A stretch of DNA of 64,000 nucleotides from Mycobacterium intermedium (GTDB lineage Bacteria > Actinomycetota > Actinomycetes > Mycobacteriales > Mycobacteriaceae). This document shows positions 21,201-32,275 of this stretch, in pieces. How positions within the stretch are numbered: the stretch's first letter is position 1; every line of letters begins with the position of its first letter. A program made the position numbers and the translations under genes. Location of the stretch: NCBI RefSeq assembly GCF_002086275.1, contig NZ_MVHT01000001.1:1-64000 (forward strand), in the 5' to 3' direction. The notes under the pieces were generated by a model that did not search any database, was not told the origin of the DNA, and saw only the letters and a program-made list of their open reading frames with translations.

Positions 21201-22734
21201 TGACTCGCTGGGCGCGGTCGAATTTCGCAATCGACTCAAGTCCGCCACCGGGTTGAAATTGCCCACCACCGCGGTGTTCGACTACCCAACCCCAACGGCG
21301 CTGGCCCGCTACCTGACCCAGGCGCTCGATACCGATGACGTGCAGGACGCCGAGGACGCCGGTGCCGTGCCGGCCTGCCAGGACGAACCGGACGAACAGG
21401 GCTATTGGCCGTTGACCTCCTATCAACGCGACATCGTCGCCGTCGCTGCCCGGTACCCGGATCTCCCAATTACTCAGGTGGTTGCCCACGCTCGCCTGGA
21501 TGGCTCGGTGCATCTGGAGTGGATGCGGGAGTGCGTGCGACGGACATATCTACGAAATGACGCGCTCCGGTTGCGTTTCGAGTTCCGCGACGGTGAGTTC
21601 GTTCAGTACATCGGTACCGAACCGCCCGAGCTTGAGTTTGTCGATTTGACCTCCGAGGCGGATCCGGCGGCAGCACGTGAGCGCTGGATTGACGAAGCGA
21701 ACACACACGTGCTTCCCCATACCGGACCGCTGACCCGGGTGGCCGTCCTCGTTGATCGCAGGGACTCGTTCCTGGTGTACGCGTGCTTCCATCACGCCGT
21801 GGGGGACGCGTGGGGCATCAATCTTGCGCTCAGCCAGGTGCTCGGTGAATACGAGTCGGGACCGGACACCCGCACCGAGATGGACGTGGACGCACCGGCG
21901 TATGTGGACTTCGTACGCACAGAGCGGCAGTATCGCGCGTCCGCCCAGTGGGCGGCCGACCGAGAGTACTTCGTCGACAAGCTCCGTGACGCAGAACCAG
22001 GCTTGTTCGACCGCAGCGGATCGGTGCGTACTCGAAACCGGCACCATCGCAGTTTCCAAGTGAATCCGTCGACGGCTCAGCGTCTGCGCGATACCGGCCG
22101 CACCATCTTCGCCGTCACAACGGCCGCCATCGGCGAATACCTGCGCCGCATCCATCGGGGCAAGGACATCATCATCGGAGTCCCGTTCCTGAATCGATTG
22201 TCGGACATCGACCTGCGCACGGTGGGTTGCATGACCAACATGCTTCCGCTGCGACTGCCGGATGGCAGCGCTCTGTCGATATCGGAGCTGGCCGATCGGG
22301 TGAGCGCAGAAGTATGGGAACTGCAGGCTCGCCAGCGGTTCGCCTACGGGGACATCGTCTCGGCGTTGCACAACGGCGCCGGCGGGACCACGTTGTTCGA
22401 CGTCACCTACTCCTACCTGGCGGTCGCCGAACACGAACAGGCGCAGGGGATTTGGCAGGACGCCAGTGTGATTGCGTCGGGTTACTCGCTGGACGCGGTC
22501 AACATCGTCGTCCGAGACTTCGCGCGGGACGGGTCTCTTGAAGTGGACTTGTTCTACGCCGACGACGTCTTCGACGACAATTACCGGTTCGCGGACGCCC
22601 TGCGTCACGTGGTGACCCTGATCGACAGGGCGCTGGACGCACCGGATACGGCGCTCGGTGACATCGGCATGCTGTCGTCCGAAGACCACAGCGAATTGGA
22701 TGTATTCGCCTACGGTGGAGCCGTCGATGCTTGA
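15232..22734 (+). CDS. Type I polyketide synthase, KS-AT-DH-ER-KR-ACP with C-terminal condensation domain
   Basis: The protein has 2,500 residues. KS is at 5-433 with Cys177 in DTGCSSS (the usual motif is DTACSSS), His in EAHGTGT near 312 and His in NIGHT near 350. AT is at 535-860 with GHSQGE near 624, and RVDVVQP plus YASH near 725 predict methylmalonyl-CoA. DH is at 905-1195 with His934 ([10 protein letters not shown]) and Asp1103. ER is at 1350-1665 with the NADPH motif [15 protein letters not shown] is at 1675-1855 with Tyr1823 and an LDD motif of B-type ketoreductases. ACP is at 1955-2030 with Ser1992. A condensation domain is at 2055-2490 with HHAVGD at 2187. The order through ACP equals mycocerosic acid synthase, which is iterative. 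The appended C domain would pass the methyl-branched acyl chain to an amino acid on the next protein. There is no loading or docking domain, so the starter arrives in trans. Confidence 0.95.
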   Translation: MAVNEPIAILGMGCRFPGGVKSPDDLWQLLSEERDAITEFPTDRGWNLETLFGPDPTAPRATHVRGGGFIEGVSDFDAAFFGVSPREAHAMDPQQRLLLEVTWEALERAMIDPNSLQGSNTGVYIGASAQEYGPRVYEETEGYAGHLAMGTPTCVASGRLSYIFGLQGPAMTIDTGCSSSLVAVHLAIRSLRSGECDLAVAGGVTVVCSPSVYIGLGRQGALSADGRSKPFAAAADGFGAAEGAGVLVLATLSHARNCGYPVLALVRGSAVGQDGATGVLSAPSGPAQQRVIRRALSDARLNAGDVDVVEAHGTGTRIGDPIEAHALLATYGKAHSEKHPLLVGSVKSNIGHTQWAAGIAGVIKVVQSIRHGVVPATLHFDAPTPHVNWSSKTVEVVAEARPWPGPGERPGRPRRAGVSSFGISGTNAHVILEQAPREPLAPRTARVSPTMTPWVLSAKSPTALAEQAAQLRQYVEEHDDLDPQDIAFSLITTRALFDQRAITVGTGRDELLAGLAAIATGAPAPNTVAGKAAAPGKTVFVFPGQGSQWPGMASELLEHASAFANQMRLCDAAFSEFVDWSLLETVRSPLAPDRVDVVQPVLFAVMVSLAAQWRALGIHPDAVLGHSQGEIAAAHVAGVLSLRDAAKVVTLRSKAVSTIAGTGGMVSLACSPERVHKLIEPWAQSISIAALNGPRSTVVTGTSASLDELMIACDRDGVPSSRIPVDYASHSAHVEDLRESLRQQLSRLRPRPGEITFISSVTGARLDTDVLDGDYWFANLRQPVLFEQAVRWACEHDYGTFIESSPHPVLIAGIQEAVEDYGDGHRVLGTLRRGEGGMRRFLLSAAEAHVHGRTPDWMAMFYGTGARRVELPTYVFQRKRYWMECGSGSIDAGSLGVDGAEHPLLGAVVTQADSDVTVLTGRLSLGSHAWLADHKVHGVVLVPGAAMVELALRAGDQVGCPRLEQLVLHAPLIIGDHAGVALQVTVGAEDESGERRVQIYSRIDDGADRSWTRHANGILSPAQDVASDEPHQPASPWPPEGAESIDVSEVYPQLAMVGYEYGPAFRGLRKVWRSGPEVFVEAVLPEQVASDADRFSLHPVLLDAILHGIGAGGILAASELTRLPFEWAGLSLHVGGVNTLRARIRLIGSDTVALTLTDDRGCLVGRIESLTLLGISPSQLQMGAAADDAVYGLNWVALPPAQRDAAPPAGNVTVLRCPATLSDCAAMTAGTRRVLEHVLERVQKWLSSTSHDADARLVVLTRGAVAAESFEAVTDIGHAAVWGLLRSAQTENPDRILLADVDDWASADVAVAELINRDEPQLICRDDVCFGPRLARTERIEGADLVGVDNWRLATLGDGTLDSRNFALRPWPESKRPLEPGQVRLALRATGVNFHDVLTALGHPSDYDVGLEGSGIVIEVADDVVDFTPGDRVMGQFFGAGPVVVVDHQRIVRMPAGWSYEQAATVPAVFLTAYFALAHVARVRPGERVLVHAATGGVGMAAVQLARHWGLEVYATASPGKWDALHGMGFDDRHIANSRTLEFEQKFLQATGGAGMDVVLDCLKDEFVDASLRLLPRGGRFVELGKADIRDPDEVASRHPGIRYRAFDLLEDVAPALLNEMLLELAELFEAGRLRALPLRSGDIRQVAEAYRFLRRARHVGKLVLTVPGPLDPEGTVLITGGTGVLGTLLARHLVTRHAARNLLLVSRTGRAAKAAAALAAELTELGVRVRIESCDAADRDALQELLAGIPVEHPLTAVIHAAGVLDDAVFTGLTPRHLDAVLRPKIDAAWNLHELTASADLSAFVLFSSAAGVLGSPGQANYAAANAFLDALAKHRRQHGLPAVSMAWGWWAQATGMTGHLDERDRSRMSRCGFVPMSSAEGLALFDAALGQPHPVVVPARFNRAAIRSASGASGPPPVFRALVRAQRRTAGRQTAESSGDLLHRLAGMSVSERQGALLDIIRCNAAAVLGHDDRDAVGTDQEFKELGFDSLGAVEFRNRLKSATGLKLPTTAVFDYPTPTALARYLTQALDTDDVQDAEDAGAVPACQDEPDEQGYWPLTSYQRDIVAVAARYPDLPITQVVAHARLDGSVHLEWMRECVRRTYLRNDALRLRFEFRDGEFVQYIGTEPPELEFVDLTSEADPAAARERWIDEANTHVLPHTGPLTRVAVLVDRRDSFLVYACFHHAVGDAWGINLALSQVLGEYESGPDTRTEMDVDAPAYVDFVRTERQYRASAQWAADREYFVDKLRDAEPGLFDRSGSVRTRNRHHRSFQVNPSTAQRLRDTGRTIFAVTTAAIGEYLRRIHRGKDIIIGVPFLNRLSDIDLRTVGCMTNMLPLRLPDGSALSISELADRVSAEVWELQARQRFAYGDIVSALHNGAGGTTLFDVTYSYLAVAEHEQAQGIWQDASVIASGYSLDAVNIVVRDFARDGSLEVDLFYADDVFDDNYRFADALRHVVTLIDRALDAPDTALGDIGMLSSEDHSELDVFAYGGAVDA

Positions 22735-25700
22735 CGTTGCGGATGTCAGGATCGACCAGTTGGCCCCGGGCGTCCCCGGCAACCGTGCAGCGGTGTCGTG
22801 GGCGGGCGGAGCACTCTGCTACGCGGGTTTCGACGCCGCCGTCGGCCACATCGCGCAAGCGTTGCACGCCAAGGGTGTTCAACGTGACGACTGCATCGGG
22901 GTGATCGTGCCGCGCTCGGCGGAGTCGGTCGTCGCGATCCACGGCATCCTCCGCGCCGGTGCGGCATACGTGCCAATCGACCCGGCTTACCCGGCGATGC
23001 GCATCCGCACGGTATTGCAGGAGAGCGGTGCGCGGGTAGCCGTGGCGGGAACCGAATTCGCCGAGCTGACAAGTCAACTCGGTATTGACCGCATCCAACC
23101 GAGCCTCACCGAAGCTCATCCCGTCGAACCGGTCGCCGCGCTCGAGGACCTGGCTTACGTGATCTACACATCGGGATCGACCGGACGGCCCAAGGGCGTG
23201 ATGATCGAGCACCGGTCGGTGCTCAACCGACTGCAATGGATGCAGCGGCGGTATCCGCTTGGTCCCGATGACGTGATTCTGCACAAGACTCCCACCACGT
23301 TCGACGTCTCGGTGTGGGAGTTGATGTGGTGGGCGATGGCGGGTGCGAGCGTCGCGCTGCTTGAGCCGGGCGGTGAGCGGGACCCGCGCAAGATCATCGG
23401 CGCTGTGGAGCGACATCGTGTGACAGTCATGCATTTCGTGCCGACGATGCTGACTCCATTCCTGGATCAAATTGAGGAACAGCGCGATTCCTTACGTCGG
23501 CTGACCTCACTGCGCACGGTGTTCTGTAGCGGGGAAGCGCTGACGCCGGCGCTGGTCGAGCGATTCAATCGAGTCTTCGGTGCCGTCGGTGTGCCGCGGC
23601 TGGTCAATCTCTACGGACCCACCGAAGCCACGGTCGACGTGAGCTACTTCGACTGCCCCGCGACCGGCCGGATCGAGGCGGTGCCGATCGGAAAGCCGAT
23701 CGACAATACGACCCTGCTGGTGCTCGATGATCGCGGAAACCGTTGCCCGGTCGGCGTTCCCGGTGAATTGAACATCGCGGGAGTGGGACTTGCCCGCGGC
23801 TATCGGGGACGCGAGGACCTGACGGCGGCCGCGTTCGTCGCGGACGACCGGGTGCCGGGTGGTCGGCGATACCGCACCGGCGACCTCGCCCGGTGGCGAG
23901 CCGACGGCAACCTCGAGTTCCTCGGCCGCCTCGACGACGAGGTCAAGGTCCGCGGCAACCGGGTGAGCCTCGGGGAGGTCCAATCCGTCATGGAGTCGTG
24001 CCCGGGGGTGCGATCTGCGGTGGTGACAGCCGAGCCGTCGGACACCCACGGCACCCACCTGATCGGCTATTTCGTCGCTGATCTCGTCTCGATCGGTCAA
24101 CTGAGCTCATACTTGGAACACCGGCTGCCGGCTTACATGGTTCCCACGACCTTCGTCGAGATGGACTCCTTCCCCGTCACGACGAGCGGCAAGTTGGATC
24201 GTCGGGCGCTGCCGCGGCCGGGTGCGCCCGACGAATCCGCGGTCGGCCCGCGCACTCCGACCGAGGCGGCGCTGGCCGATGTGTTCGCCTCGGTGCTGAA
24301 GGTCGAATCCGTTGGGATCCACGACAACTTCTTCACCATCGGCGGCGACTCGATCCTTGCCCTCGCGGTTCGCAGCGAGGCGGAGGAGCGCGGCATCGTC
24401 TTGGATATCGAGGACGTGTTCGCTCATCCGACGGTCGCGGAGCTGGCCCAGGCGAGCGGGGGAGCGGCAACGATGCCGGCCGGTGTCACAGACGCGTTCG
24501 CCTTGCTTGCGCCGAGCGACCGCGCCGCTCTGGGCGAGGCCGAGGATGCGTTCCCCGCGACGACGCTGCAACTCGGCATGCTCTTCCACAGCGTGGCCAG
24601 CGCCGCGTCGACGATGTACAAGGATGTCTTCCGCTACCGCGTGGCGATGCCGTGGCGCGAAAGGGCGTTCACGGATGCCTTCGATCGGCTGGTGGCGCGG
24701 CACCCCGCGCTGCGTTCCTCGTTTGACCTGAGCCAGTATTCGATGCCCGTCCAGGTTGTCTGGCCCCGGGTGTCGCCGGTGTTGGACGTCGTGACCGGAG
24801 CCGACGATGCGCTGGTCTGGGACTACATGGCCGCCCGTCATGTGCACCGCTACGACGTGGAACGGGCTCCGCTCTACAGCCTGCGCGTCTTTGTTCGGGA
24901 TGAGGGCGTGGATCTGGTCTTCGCATTCCACCATGCGCTGCTGGATGGTTGGAGCGTGGCAAACCTGATCCGTGAATTGGTGCAGGACTACTTGTCCTCC
25001 ATCGGTGTCGATGTGCCACTGGTGGACGGCGGACCATGCTCGGCGACCCTGCTCGCCGAACATGTCCGTCTGGAGCGGGAGGCTCGGAAAGACCCAGCCG
25101 CTCAGGAGTTCTGGCGTCGGGCCCTGGACGGGTCACATGCGACGTCACTGGATTCGCAGCGCGAGCCCCGGCCGGTGGTCATCCCGGACGCGTTGACCGT
25201 GCTGATTCCGCAGGAACTGCAGGATGGCGCAGCGCGATTGGCCAAGTCGCTCGACCTTCCAATGAAGTCGGTGCTGTTGGCCGCGCACTGCCTTGTCCTG
25301 CAGAGACTCTCCGGCGAGACGGACGTCACGACCGGTGTGGTCACCCACGGGCGCCCCGGTCGTGTCGGCGCCGAGGTCGCCGCCGGGCTGTTTCTCAACG
25401 TGATACCGATGCGGCTCGGCGGCGGGGCGACGACCTGGCGTGACGCCGTGAAACACGTCGCTCGGTTCGAGCGTGTAAGCCATCGCCATCGGCGCTACCC
25501 ACTGCAGGCCATGCAGTCCGACGCGGGCCGCCCGCTGTTCAACACGGCGTTCAACTACGTCAACTATCACCCATTCGCCGAGTTGGCCGCCACTGACGGA
25601 ATCGAGCTGCTCGACTTCGACGTGCAAGAGCAGACCAACTTCGCGTTACTCGCTACCGCCGGAATCGACCCCCGAACGCAGCGATTGTTCCTACGGGTAA

Positions 25701-28700
25701 ACGGCGATCCGCGGACCGAATACGCCGATACCTTCCTGCAGGTCTTGACGTCGGTCGTCGATTCACCCGAGCAGACCATCACCACATTTGACTCTGCGTC
25801 CAGGGCGGAAAAGTACGACAAGACACCGCCAAAAGCGCAGCATCAACGTGCTTCGGCCGAGGCGGCCCTGGCCGAGGTGTTCTCCGAGGTGCTCGGTCTG
25901 AGCTCCGTCGGAATCCATGACAACTTCTTCACCATCGGCGGCGACTCGATACTTGCCCTCGTCGTGCGCAGCAAGGCCGAAAAGCGTGGCATTGCCTTCG
26001 ATATCGAGGAGCTTTACGCGCGACCCACGGTGGCCGAACTGGCGCAGCTGAGTGCACGTCCGGCACCGGACACGCCCGGTGTCACGGACGCGTTCGCATT
26101 GGTTCCGCTGATCGACCGTGCTGCGTTGCATGACGCCGAGGACGCCTTCCCGGTGAATGCCTTGCAACTGGGGATGCTCTTTCACAGCATCGAGCGTGCC
26201 GATTCGACGATGTACAAGGATGTGTTCCGCTATCGCTTCGCGATGCCATGGTGCGAAGCCGAATTCAGCGACGCGTTCGCGCACCTGGTCACCCGGCACC
26301 CCGCACTGCGGTCGTCGTTTGAACTCAATCAACATTCCGCGCCGCTGCAGGTGGTGCGCCCGCAGGTGCCGCGCAGAGCATTCGACTGCGTGATCGGAGC
26401 CGACGACTCCGATATCGACCGCTACCTGGCTGCCCGACACTCGCAACGTTATGACTTCACCCGGGCTCCGCTGTACAGCTTGCGCGCCTTCGTCCGGGAT
26501 GACTGCGTTGACCTGGTCTTCGCGTTCCATCACGCAGTGCTGGACGGCTGGAGCGCGGCCAACTTGATGCGTGAATTGTTGCAGGACTATCTGTTCCGCC
26601 TCGGCTTCGACATCCCGGCTGTCGACACCGACATCCACTCGCCCACCATGCTGGCCGAGCATGTCCGTCTGGAACGCGAGGCGCTGGCAAATCCCGCGAC
26701 CCAAGAGTTCTGGCGTCGGGCGCTGGACGGAGCGCGGGCAACGACGCTGCAATCCTTCGTTGCACACCAATCCCCAACGGCCGCCAATCCGGCAGTGACA
26801 CTCCTGATCCCGCAGTGGCTACAGGATGCGGCCGGACGACTGGCGAAGTCGCGTGGCCTGTCGCTGAAATCCCTGCTGCTGGCGGCCCATTGCGTCACAC
26901 TGCAGCGACTCTCGGGTGAGGTGGACGTCACCACGGGACTGGTCACCCACGGGCGGCCCGGCCGCGCCGGCTCCGAAACGGCTGCCGGCCTGTTTCTCAA
27001 CACGATCCCGGTGCGGCTCGATGGGACATCGACGACCTGGCTCGACGTTGTCGAACACCTGGCTCGATTCGAACGCGCGAGCCATCCCCATCGGCGGTAT
27101 CCGTTGCAGGCCATGCAGTCCGACGCGGGACGCCCCCTGTTCGAGGTTGTATTCGACTACGTGAACTATCACCTGATGGTCGAGCGGGCAAGTGCCGGCA
27201 TCGAACTGCTCGACTTCGAAGTGCGCGAAAAGACAAACTTTGCGCTGTGGGTGACCGCCGCGGTGGATCCTCGGACCAGCCAGCTGTCGCTGCGCGTCAC
27301 GGGTGATTCGACGGTACTCACCGCTGCACAAGCGCGTGAATATGCGAATTCGGTTGTGCGAGTGCTGGCTACCATCGTGCGCTCACCTGAGGGGGCAGTC
27401 GATCCGGCGGCCGACGATCTCGCCTCGCGTGACGTTGCCCAACTCGTCGCCGAGCAGGCGGCCGGGAACCCGGGCGCGACGGCAGTCTCTTGCGAGGCGG
27501 CGAACTGGACGTACGCAGATTTGGACCGCGGCGCAGACCGAATCGCGGCCGGCCTCTTGGCAGCAGGCATGCCCTCGGGAGCTCGCGTGGCGGTGATGCT
27601 GGAACGGTCGCCGGAGCTGATCGCGACGGTGCTCGGCGTGCTGAAGGCCGGCGGGGCGGTTGTCCCGTTGGATGTCAGTTATCCACACGCACGAATCCAC
27701 TTGATGATCGAGCGCGCCAAACCGTTCCGGGTCATCTCCGATATCGCGGAAGTTCGTGCGCTATTGGAAGTCCCGGCGACGACGACACTGCCGGCGATCG
27801 ACCCGGAAAGCGCGGCCTACGTCTTGTTCACTTCCGGTTCGACGGGCGAACCCAAGGGTGTTGCGATGCCACACCGGGCCCTGCACAACCTCGTCACCTG
27901 GCAGAACCGGCGGCCGTCCGGTGCCGTCGGCGGGTTGACGTTGCAGTTCTTCCCACTATCCTTTGACGTCTCGTTTCAGGAAATCTTCTCCACGTTGTGT
28001 GGCGGTGGCACATTGCGGTTGGTTTCCGAGGAGCAGCGTAAGGACTTTCGGGCACTGGTGCGTCTCGTCGCGGATGAACGGATCGAGCGGGTGTTTCTGA
28101 CCTGCGTCGCGTTGCAGGCATTTGCCGAGGCCGTCCAGGTGTCGCGAACACCGTTGGAGTCGCTGCGCGTAGTAGTCAACGTCGGTGAACAACTGCGGGT
28201 GACACCGGAGATTCGCCGGCTATCCAACGCGACTCCCGGTCTCGTGCTGGAGAACCACTACGGTCCAACCGAGACCCACGAAGTGGCCGGCCACACGATG
28301 AGTGGTTCACCGGACGACTTTCCCACGTTGCCGCCGATCGGCACCCCGATCGACGGCGCAACGATCAGGGTGCTGGGCCCCGATCTTCGTCCCGTTCCGC
28401 TCGGTACGAAGGGCGAAATCTACATTGGAGGGAGCTGCCTCGCAATCGGTTATGAGGCGCGACCCGACCTCACCGCGGCGCGCTTCGTCGCAGTCGGCGA
28501 GCATGGCGATCGGATGTACCGTACGGGCGATCTGGGCGTCCAACTACCCAACGGCGACCTGATCTATCTGGGTCGGGCGGACGCCCAGGTGAAGGTGCGC
28601 GGCTACCGTGTCGAATGCGCTGAGGTGGAACTGGCACTGATGGGCCTCGGCAACAAGGCGATCCGAGAGGTCGCGGTCGTGGCGCGACACCTGGATGCTG

Positions 28701-30037
28701 CGAGCGGGGGGACGGACTCCGTCTTGGTGGCCTACCTCGTTGGGGACAGGGAAGGCGTCGACCTCGATGCGATCCGAGCCCATCTGCGAGCGGTGTTGCC
28801 CGCATACATGATCCCCGCCCACTTCCATTGGCTCGACGAGTTCCCGCTCACGCCAAGCGGTAAGCGAGAGGACAAGGCCCTGCGCGAACTGCCGTTGGCC
28901 ACCACCACCGCAGCCCCGTCGAATGCCGTCCCGTGCAATCCATACGAGCCAGCGGTCGCCGAGATCATGGCGGAATTCGCGGGCAGCGCGGCATTTTCGG
29001 CCGACACCAACTTCTTCGATGCCGGCGGCACGTCGATCGGCGCCATGCGCGTCGTCCTGGCGGTTCAGCGAACATGGGATGTGGAGATTCCCCTGGATGC
29101 GTTTGTCGCAACGCCCACACCCGCGCACATCGCCGGCCTGATAGCGACCGGAGGTCCGGCGCGAACGTTCGATCCAATTGTGGTGCTGCGCAACTCGGGC
29201 GATCGCCCGCCGCTCTTTCTCGTGCACCCGATGGGTGGAAATGTCCTGTGCTATCTCGACCTGGTCAAGCACCTCCCGGATGATCAACCGGTTTACGCGC
29301 TGCAGGCCGCGGGTGCCGAACCGGGCGCGACGCCACTGCGCTCGATGAGCGAGCTGGCCGCGTCGTATATCGCGGCGATCCGCAGAGTTTGTCCCGAGGG
29401 GCCGTACCACGTCGGTGGCTGGTCCTTTGGCGGCTACGTCGCCGTCGAAATGGCGCGGCAGTTGCCCGACGAGGAATTGGCGTGCCTGATCCTGCTCGAT
29501 ACGACCGCGCTCGACGAGCGTTCCCGTGCTGTCGTCACCGAAAAAGACATGATCACCTGGTTCTTCGGGGAATTACTCTTGGAGGCGCACGGGGGTTTGA
29601 ACGCGGCGCAGCTGACGGAGGAGTCCAACTGGGCCCAACGTGAGGAATCGTTCGATTCCGCCTTCCGCTACGCGGTGCAGGCCGGGATCGTTCCCGCCGA
29701 GAGCTCGCCTCAGTTGATCCGACGGCTCTACGAGATATTCCGTGCCAACTACCAGGCGACCCTGAACTATCGGCACGAACCGTTGGATCGCGACATCACG
29801 CTGCTCAGGTCGATCGACGATCTTCCGGCGCAGCTGGTGGGCCCGCACCTCATGGTCGGGAGCATGTTCGCCAGCCCGACCAACGGTTGGGAAATTCTCG
29901 CGCCGCGCAGCCTTCGGGTGATTGACGTTGCGGGGGACCACTTGTCGATGATGTCGGAACCGCATGTCGCGGACGTCGCGGCCAAGTTGTCCGCCGAACT
30001 GACTGCGGCGGACCTGGTGCACGGAGGGCGGCGATGA
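22727..30037 (+). CDS. Non-ribosomal peptide synthetase, A-T-C-T-C-A-T-TE
   Basis: ATG 22727 overlaps the PKS stop by eight bases and follows GGTGGAG, giving 2,436 residues. A1 (5-505) reads DVWHFSLVDK at the specificity positions, close to serine codes. T1 has Ser542 in GGDS. C2 (590-1030) has HHALLDGW at 735. T2 has Ser1074. C3 (1120-1560) has HHAVLDGW at 1268. A2 (1575-2040) reads DVQLVVHEVK, resembling proline codes such as DVQLIAHVVK, so a cyclic or N-alkylated small residue is likely. T3 has Ser2103 in GGTS. The thioesterase (2150-2436) has GWSFGG with Ser2233 and a GDH histidine near the end. The C2-T2 module has no A domain. T1-C2 and T2-C3 are near-copies, so A1 may load both carriers or T2 may be skipped or trans-loaded. 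The TE releases or cyclises the acyl-peptide made with the upstream PKS. Confidence 0.94.
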   Translation: MLDVADVRIDQLAPGVPGNRAAVSWAGGALCYAGFDAAVGHIAQALHAKGVQRDDCIGVIVPRSAESVVAIHGILRAGAAYVPIDPAYPAMRIRTVLQESGARVAVAGTEFAELTSQLGIDRIQPSLTEAHPVEPVAALEDLAYVIYTSGSTGRPKGVMIEHRSVLNRLQWMQRRYPLGPDDVILHKTPTTFDVSVWELMWWAMAGASVALLEPGGERDPRKIIGAVERHRVTVMHFVPTMLTPFLDQIEEQRDSLRRLTSLRTVFCSGEALTPALVERFNRVFGAVGVPRLVNLYGPTEATVDVSYFDCPATGRIEAVPIGKPIDNTTLLVLDDRGNRCPVGVPGELNIAGVGLARGYRGREDLTAAAFVADDRVPGGRRYRTGDLARWRADGNLEFLGRLDDEVKVRGNRVSLGEVQSVMESCPGVRSAVVTAEPSDTHGTHLIGYFVADLVSIGQLSSYLEHRLPAYMVPTTFVEMDSFPVTTSGKLDRRALPRPGAPDESAVGPRTPTEAALADVFASVLKVESVGIHDNFFTIGGDSILALAVRSEAEERGIVLDIEDVFAHPTVAELAQASGGAATMPAGVTDAFALLAPSDRAALGEAEDAFPATTLQLGMLFHSVASAASTMYKDVFRYRVAMPWRERAFTDAFDRLVARHPALRSSFDLSQYSMPVQVVWPRVSPVLDVVTGADDALVWDYMAARHVHRYDVERAPLYSLRVFVRDEGVDLVFAFHHALLDGWSVANLIRELVQDYLSSIGVDVPLVDGGPCSATLLAEHVRLEREARKDPAAQEFWRRALDGSHATSLDSQREPRPVVIPDALTVLIPQELQDGAARLAKSLDLPMKSVLLAAHCLVLQRLSGETDVTTGVVTHGRPGRVGAEVAAGLFLNVIPMRLGGGATTWRDAVKHVARFERVSHRHRRYPLQAMQSDAGRPLFNTAFNYVNYHPFAELAATDGIELLDFDVQEQTNFALLATAGIDPRTQRLFLRVNGDPRTEYADTFLQVLTSVVDSPEQTITTFDSASRAEKYDKTPPKAQHQRASAEAALAEVFSEVLGLSSVGIHDNFFTIGGDSILALVVRSKAEKRGIAFDIEELYARPTVAELAQLSARPAPDTPGVTDAFALVPLIDRAALHDAEDAFPVNALQLGMLFHSIERADSTMYKDVFRYRFAMPWCEAEFSDAFAHLVTRHPALRSSFELNQHSAPLQVVRPQVPRRAFDCVIGADDSDIDRYLAARHSQRYDFTRAPLYSLRAFVRDDCVDLVFAFHHAVLDGWSAANLMRELLQDYLFRLGFDIPAVDTDIHSPTMLAEHVRLEREALANPATQEFWRRALDGARATTLQSFVAHQSPTAANPAVTLLIPQWLQDAAGRLAKSRGLSLKSLLLAAHCVTLQRLSGEVDVTTGLVTHGRPGRAGSETAAGLFLNTIPVRLDGTSTTWLDVVEHLARFERASHPHRRYPLQAMQSDAGRPLFEVVFDYVNYHLMVERASAGIELLDFEVREKTNFALWVTAAVDPRTSQLSLRVTGDSTVLTAAQAREYANSVVRVLATIVRSPEGAVDPAADDLASRDVAQLVAEQAAGNPGATAVSCEAANWTYADLDRGADRIAAGLLAAGMPSGARVAVMLERSPELIATVLGVLKAGGAVVPLDVSYPHARIHLMIERAKPFRVISDIAEVRALLEVPATTTLPAIDPESAAYVLFTSGSTGEPKGVAMPHRALHNLVTWQNRRPSGAVGGLTLQFFPLSFDVSFQEIFSTLCGGGTLRLVSEEQRKDFRALVRLVADERIERVFLTCVALQAFAEAVQVSRTPLESLRVVVNVGEQLRVTPEIRRLSNATPGLVLENHYGPTETHEVAGHTMSGSPDDFPTLPPIGTPIDGATIRVLGPDLRPVPLGTKGEIYIGGSCLAIGYEARPDLTAARFVAVGEHGDRMYRTGDLGVQLPNGDLIYLGRADAQVKVRGYRVECAEVELALMGLGNKAIREVAVVARHLDAASGGTDSVLVAYLVGDREGVDLDAIRAHLRAVLPAYMIPAHFHWLDEFPLTPSGKREDKALRELPLATTTAAPSNAVPCNPYEPAVAEIMAEFAGSAAFSADTNFFDAGGTSIGAMRVVLAVQRTWDVEIPLDAFVATPTPAHIAGLIATGGPARTFDPIVVLRNSGDRPPLFLVHPMGGNVLCYLDLVKHLPDDQPVYALQAAGAEPGATPLRSMSELAASYIAAIRRVCPEGPYHVGGWSFGGYVAVEMARQLPDEELACLILLDTTALDERSRAVVTEKDMITWFFGELLLEAHGGLNAAQLTEESNWAQREESFDSAFRYAVQAGIVPAESSPQLIRRLYEIFRANYQATLNYRHEPLDRDITLLRSIDDLPAQLVGPHLMVGSMFASPTNGWEILAPRSLRVIDVAGDHLSMMSEPHVADVAAKLSAELTAADLVHGGRR
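24248..27404 (+). repeat. Tandem duplication of a carrier-condensation (T-C) didomain within the NRPS gene
   Basis: T1-C2 (about 24248-25814) and T2-C3 (about 25844-27404) match along their length. Both carriers read [19 protein letters not shown]. Both condensation domains share [46 protein letters not shown] and [17 protein letters not shown]. The resemblance extends to DNA, for example the run around 24325-24358 against 25921-25954. This looks like a fairly recent internal duplication that added a condensation step without an adenylation domain. Confidence 0.85.
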
Positions 30038-31197
30038 ACGCACCGAAGGTGGCGGTGGTCGGCGCCGGGATCGGCGGTTTGAGCGCCGCCCTAGCCTTGC
30101 GGCTCAGAGGAATTGACGTCGAAGTCTACGAAGCGGCACCCGAACCGCGGGCCACGGGCACGGCACTGGGACTCGCCAGCAATGCCACCAAAGTGTTGCG
30201 CTCGCTGGGCATCGACCTGACAACGGAGACCTGCTGCCGCGCGCTCGAGCACTTTGAGTTTCGCACGGCCCGCGGCGCGCTGATCCGCGCGTTGCCGGGG
30301 GCTGCCATCACCGCAGAAACGGGCCATCCGTTCGTGAGCATTCACCGCAACGAGCTGATTCGTGCGCTGCGGAATGCCGCTTCCGACATACCCATTCACT
30401 ACGGCGCGGAGGTAACCGAAATCGCTGTCGACAGACGCCACGCGTGGGCTGCGTGTGCCGGCGGCACCCAGGTGAGCGCCGACGTGTTGATCGGTGCCGA
30501 CGGCATCCGGTCGGTCGTCCGATCAAAGGTCGCTGGTCAGCGTCCTCCGAAAGAGTATGGCTACGTCCTCTGGCTTGCCACCGTGCCCTTCTCGCACCCA
30601 CGCATGCTGCCCGGATACACCGGCCACTACTGGGGCAGGGGACAACGATTCGGCCTCATCGACATCGGCGGTGGGATGGCCTACTGGTGGGGGGCAAAGA
30701 ACCTGCCCGCCGCCGAGGCCCGGGACTGGCATGGGAGCAAGGCCGAAATACTTTCGGCGTTCGACGATTGGGCACCCGAGGTGGTCGACGTGATCGACCG
30801 GACCCCGGCGGACGCGATCATCAGTGTGCCCGGCCAGGATCGGCCCTTCCTCAAACGTTGGGGAAGCGGCCCGATCACCCTGTTGGGTGACGCCGCGCAC
30901 CCGATGCTGACCAGTCGGTCGCAAGGAGCCAGTTCCGCGGTGGAGGATGGCTTCGTACTGGCGGAGGCACTGGCCCGTATACCTGATACGGTTCAAGCTC
31001 TTCGCGCCTACGAGGACAGGCGCCGGCGCCGAGCCGCGATGCTGGTGCGCAGCTCGCGTCGGCTCAACAAACTAGAGCAGGCGCAGAATCCCCTGGTCTG
31101 TGCCGCACGCAATCTCGGGGTGCGTTGCGTTCCGCTGCGATCACTGACTCGGAACACTGTCCGCCCCATGCGATTCGACCTGGGGTGGACCGGATGA
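30034..31197 (+). CDS. FAD-dependent monooxygenase (group A, PHBH fold)
   Basis: The 387-residue protein has the FAD-binding GAGIGG Rossmann motif at 10-15, the DG motif [13 protein letters not shown] near 150-162 and the GD motif [11 protein letters not shown] near 280-290. These are the three fingerprints of class A flavoprotein hydroxylases. Such enzymes use NAD(P)H and oxygen to hydroxylate or epoxidise their substrate. ATG 30034 overlaps the NRPS stop in an ATGA junction, so it is translationally coupled and almost certainly tailors the cluster product. An unusual [15 protein letters not shown] loop ([18 protein letters not shown]) follows the GD motif, as in zeaxanthin-epoxidase-like relatives. 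Substrate and regiochemistry cannot be told from sequence. Confidence 0.9.
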   Translation: MNAPKVAVVGAGIGGLSAALALRLRGIDVEVYEAAPEPRATGTALGLASNATKVLRSLGIDLTTETCCRALEHFEFRTARGALIRALPGAAITAETGHPFVSIHRNELIRALRNAASDIPIHYGAEVTEIAVDRRHAWAACAGGTQVSADVLIGADGIRSVVRSKVAGQRPPKEYGYVLWLATVPFSHPRMLPGYTGHYWGRGQRFGLIDIGGGMAYWWGAKNLPAAEARDWHGSKAEILSAFDDWAPEVVDVIDRTPADAIISVPGQDRPFLKRWGSGPITLLGDAAHPMLTSRSQGASSAVEDGFVLAEALARIPDTVQALRAYEDRRRRRAAMLVRSSRRLNKLEQAQNPLVCAARNLGVRCVPLRSLTRNTVRPMRFDLGWTG

Positions 31198-31337
31198 TAC
31201 AGGCCGAGGTCCGTCGTCCCCTCCGCCCGGCCGAGCGGTGGTACTGGATCGCGCGGTACGCCGTCCTGCTCGTACCCGGCCGCCTCTACTCGGCGCCGCG
31301 ACTAGTCAAAGAGGAGGGTCCACAATGGGTTCCCTGA
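31194..31337 (+). CDS. Small coupled ORF of 47 residues, function unknown
   Basis: ATG 31194 overlaps the monooxygenase stop in an ATGA junction, and the frame ends at 31337, 13 bases inside the next gene. The product is basic and aromatic at the start (RPAERWYWIARYAVLLVPGRLY) with one short apolar stretch. I do not recognise a family. The coupling at both ends, as for the other genes of this operon, favours translation. It could be a small protein, or only a coupling device that brings ribosomes to the SDR start, whose GAGGAGGG ribosome site at 31311-31318 lies inside it. Confidence 0.4.
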   Translation: MIQAEVRRPLRPAERWYWIARYAVLLVPGRLYSAPRLVKEEGPQWVP

Positions 31338-32275
31338 GGTCGGCGCCGGCACGGTCGAAATCGATAGTTATCACCGGCGCTTCGAGCGGGCTGGGAAGGG
31401 CCGCCGCAATCCACCTCAGCAAGATCGGCTACCGCGTATTCGCGGGAGTGCGTAGCGAAGGAAGTGCTGGCGAACTCGCTGCGCTGCCGCCGTCGCTAGG
31501 GGAGCTGATACCGGTGTCACTCGATGTCACCGACGGGACTTCGATCGCGCGCGCAGCCGATTTCATCGATCACGAGTGCACAAACACCGGACTCTGGGCC
31601 GTGATCAACAATGCGGGCGTGTGCATCAGCGCACCACTGGAATGTATTCCGATCGACCTGGTTCGCACCCAGTTGGAGACCAACGTCGTCGGCGCACTTG
31701 CGCTCTTGCAGCATCTTCTTCCGCTGCTGCGCGCATCGGGGGGCAGGGTCGTCAACGTCAGCTCGGGCATCGGCAATGTCGCCCCGGCATACCTCGGGGC
31801 TTATGCCGCGGCCCAGTTCGCCAAGGAGGCGCTGAGCGATGCGCTGCGCCGCGAACTGCGCCCGCTCGGGGTGTCGGTGTCGATCATTCAGCCCGGCGCG
31901 ATCCACACACCGCTGTGGGGCAAGATCCGCGAATCCGCGGATCAAATCATGTCCGCGGCGCCCGCCGACCTCAGCGTGACATACCGGGCGAAATTCGCCG
32001 CATTCCTCGAGATGAACGAGGCGCGTGGACAGGCGAGCAAGACGACGCCCACCGATTTCGCCGACACCGTGGCCGTCGCACTCGCCGCGAAGCGCCCAAA
32101 GGTCCGATACCGTGTCGGCCTCGATTCGTGGGGTACCGTCTTCGCCCGCCGTATGGTGCCCGATCGAATCATGGACGCGGTGATCGCAGCGGGGCTTGAT
32201 GCCCTGACGGCAAAGAACTCTCAGCAGGTGCCAGCGCACACCGCCCTTTCCAGGGCCGGTGATCATGCCCGCTAG
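31325..32275 (+). CDS. Short-chain dehydrogenase/reductase with altered catalytic lysine
   Basis: The 316-residue protein starts at ATG 31325, seven bases after a strong GAGGAGGG site. The cofactor-binding TGASSGLG is at 17-24, then NNAG and the catalytic serine in VNVSSGIG near 147. The active-site tyrosine is Tyr160, but the usual YxxxK lysine is Gln164 (codon CAG at 31814-31816); a lysine occurs three residues later. Classical SDRs need this lysine to bind the nicotinamide ribose and lower the tyrosine pKa. The enzyme may therefore be impaired, use the shifted lysine, or have a non-redox role. The overall sequence resembles 17-beta-hydroxysteroid/retinol-type SDRs. Its place between a monooxygenase and a P450 suggests redox tailoring of the peptide or acyl chain. 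Confidence 0.9.
   Translation: MGSLRSAPARSKSIVITGASSGLGRAAAIHLSKIGYRVFAGVRSEGSAGELAALPPSLGELIPVSLDVTDGTSIARAADFIDHECTNTGLWAVINNAGVCISAPLECIPIDLVRTQLETNVVGALALLQHLLPLLRASGGRVVNVSSGIGNVAPAYLGAYAAAQFAKEALSDALRRELRPLGVSVSIIQPGAIHTPLWGKIRESADQIMSAAPADLSVTYRAKFAAFLEMNEARGQASKTTPTDFADTVAVALAAKRPKVRYRVGLDSWGTVFARRMVPDRIMDAVIAAGLDALTAKNSQQVPAHTALSRAGDHAR

Noticed and set aside
22658..22726. Upstream start for the NRPS
   Set aside because: The extra 23 residues overlap the PKS in another frame and look unlike an A-domain N-terminus; ATG 22727 has a ribosome site and the coupled overlap.
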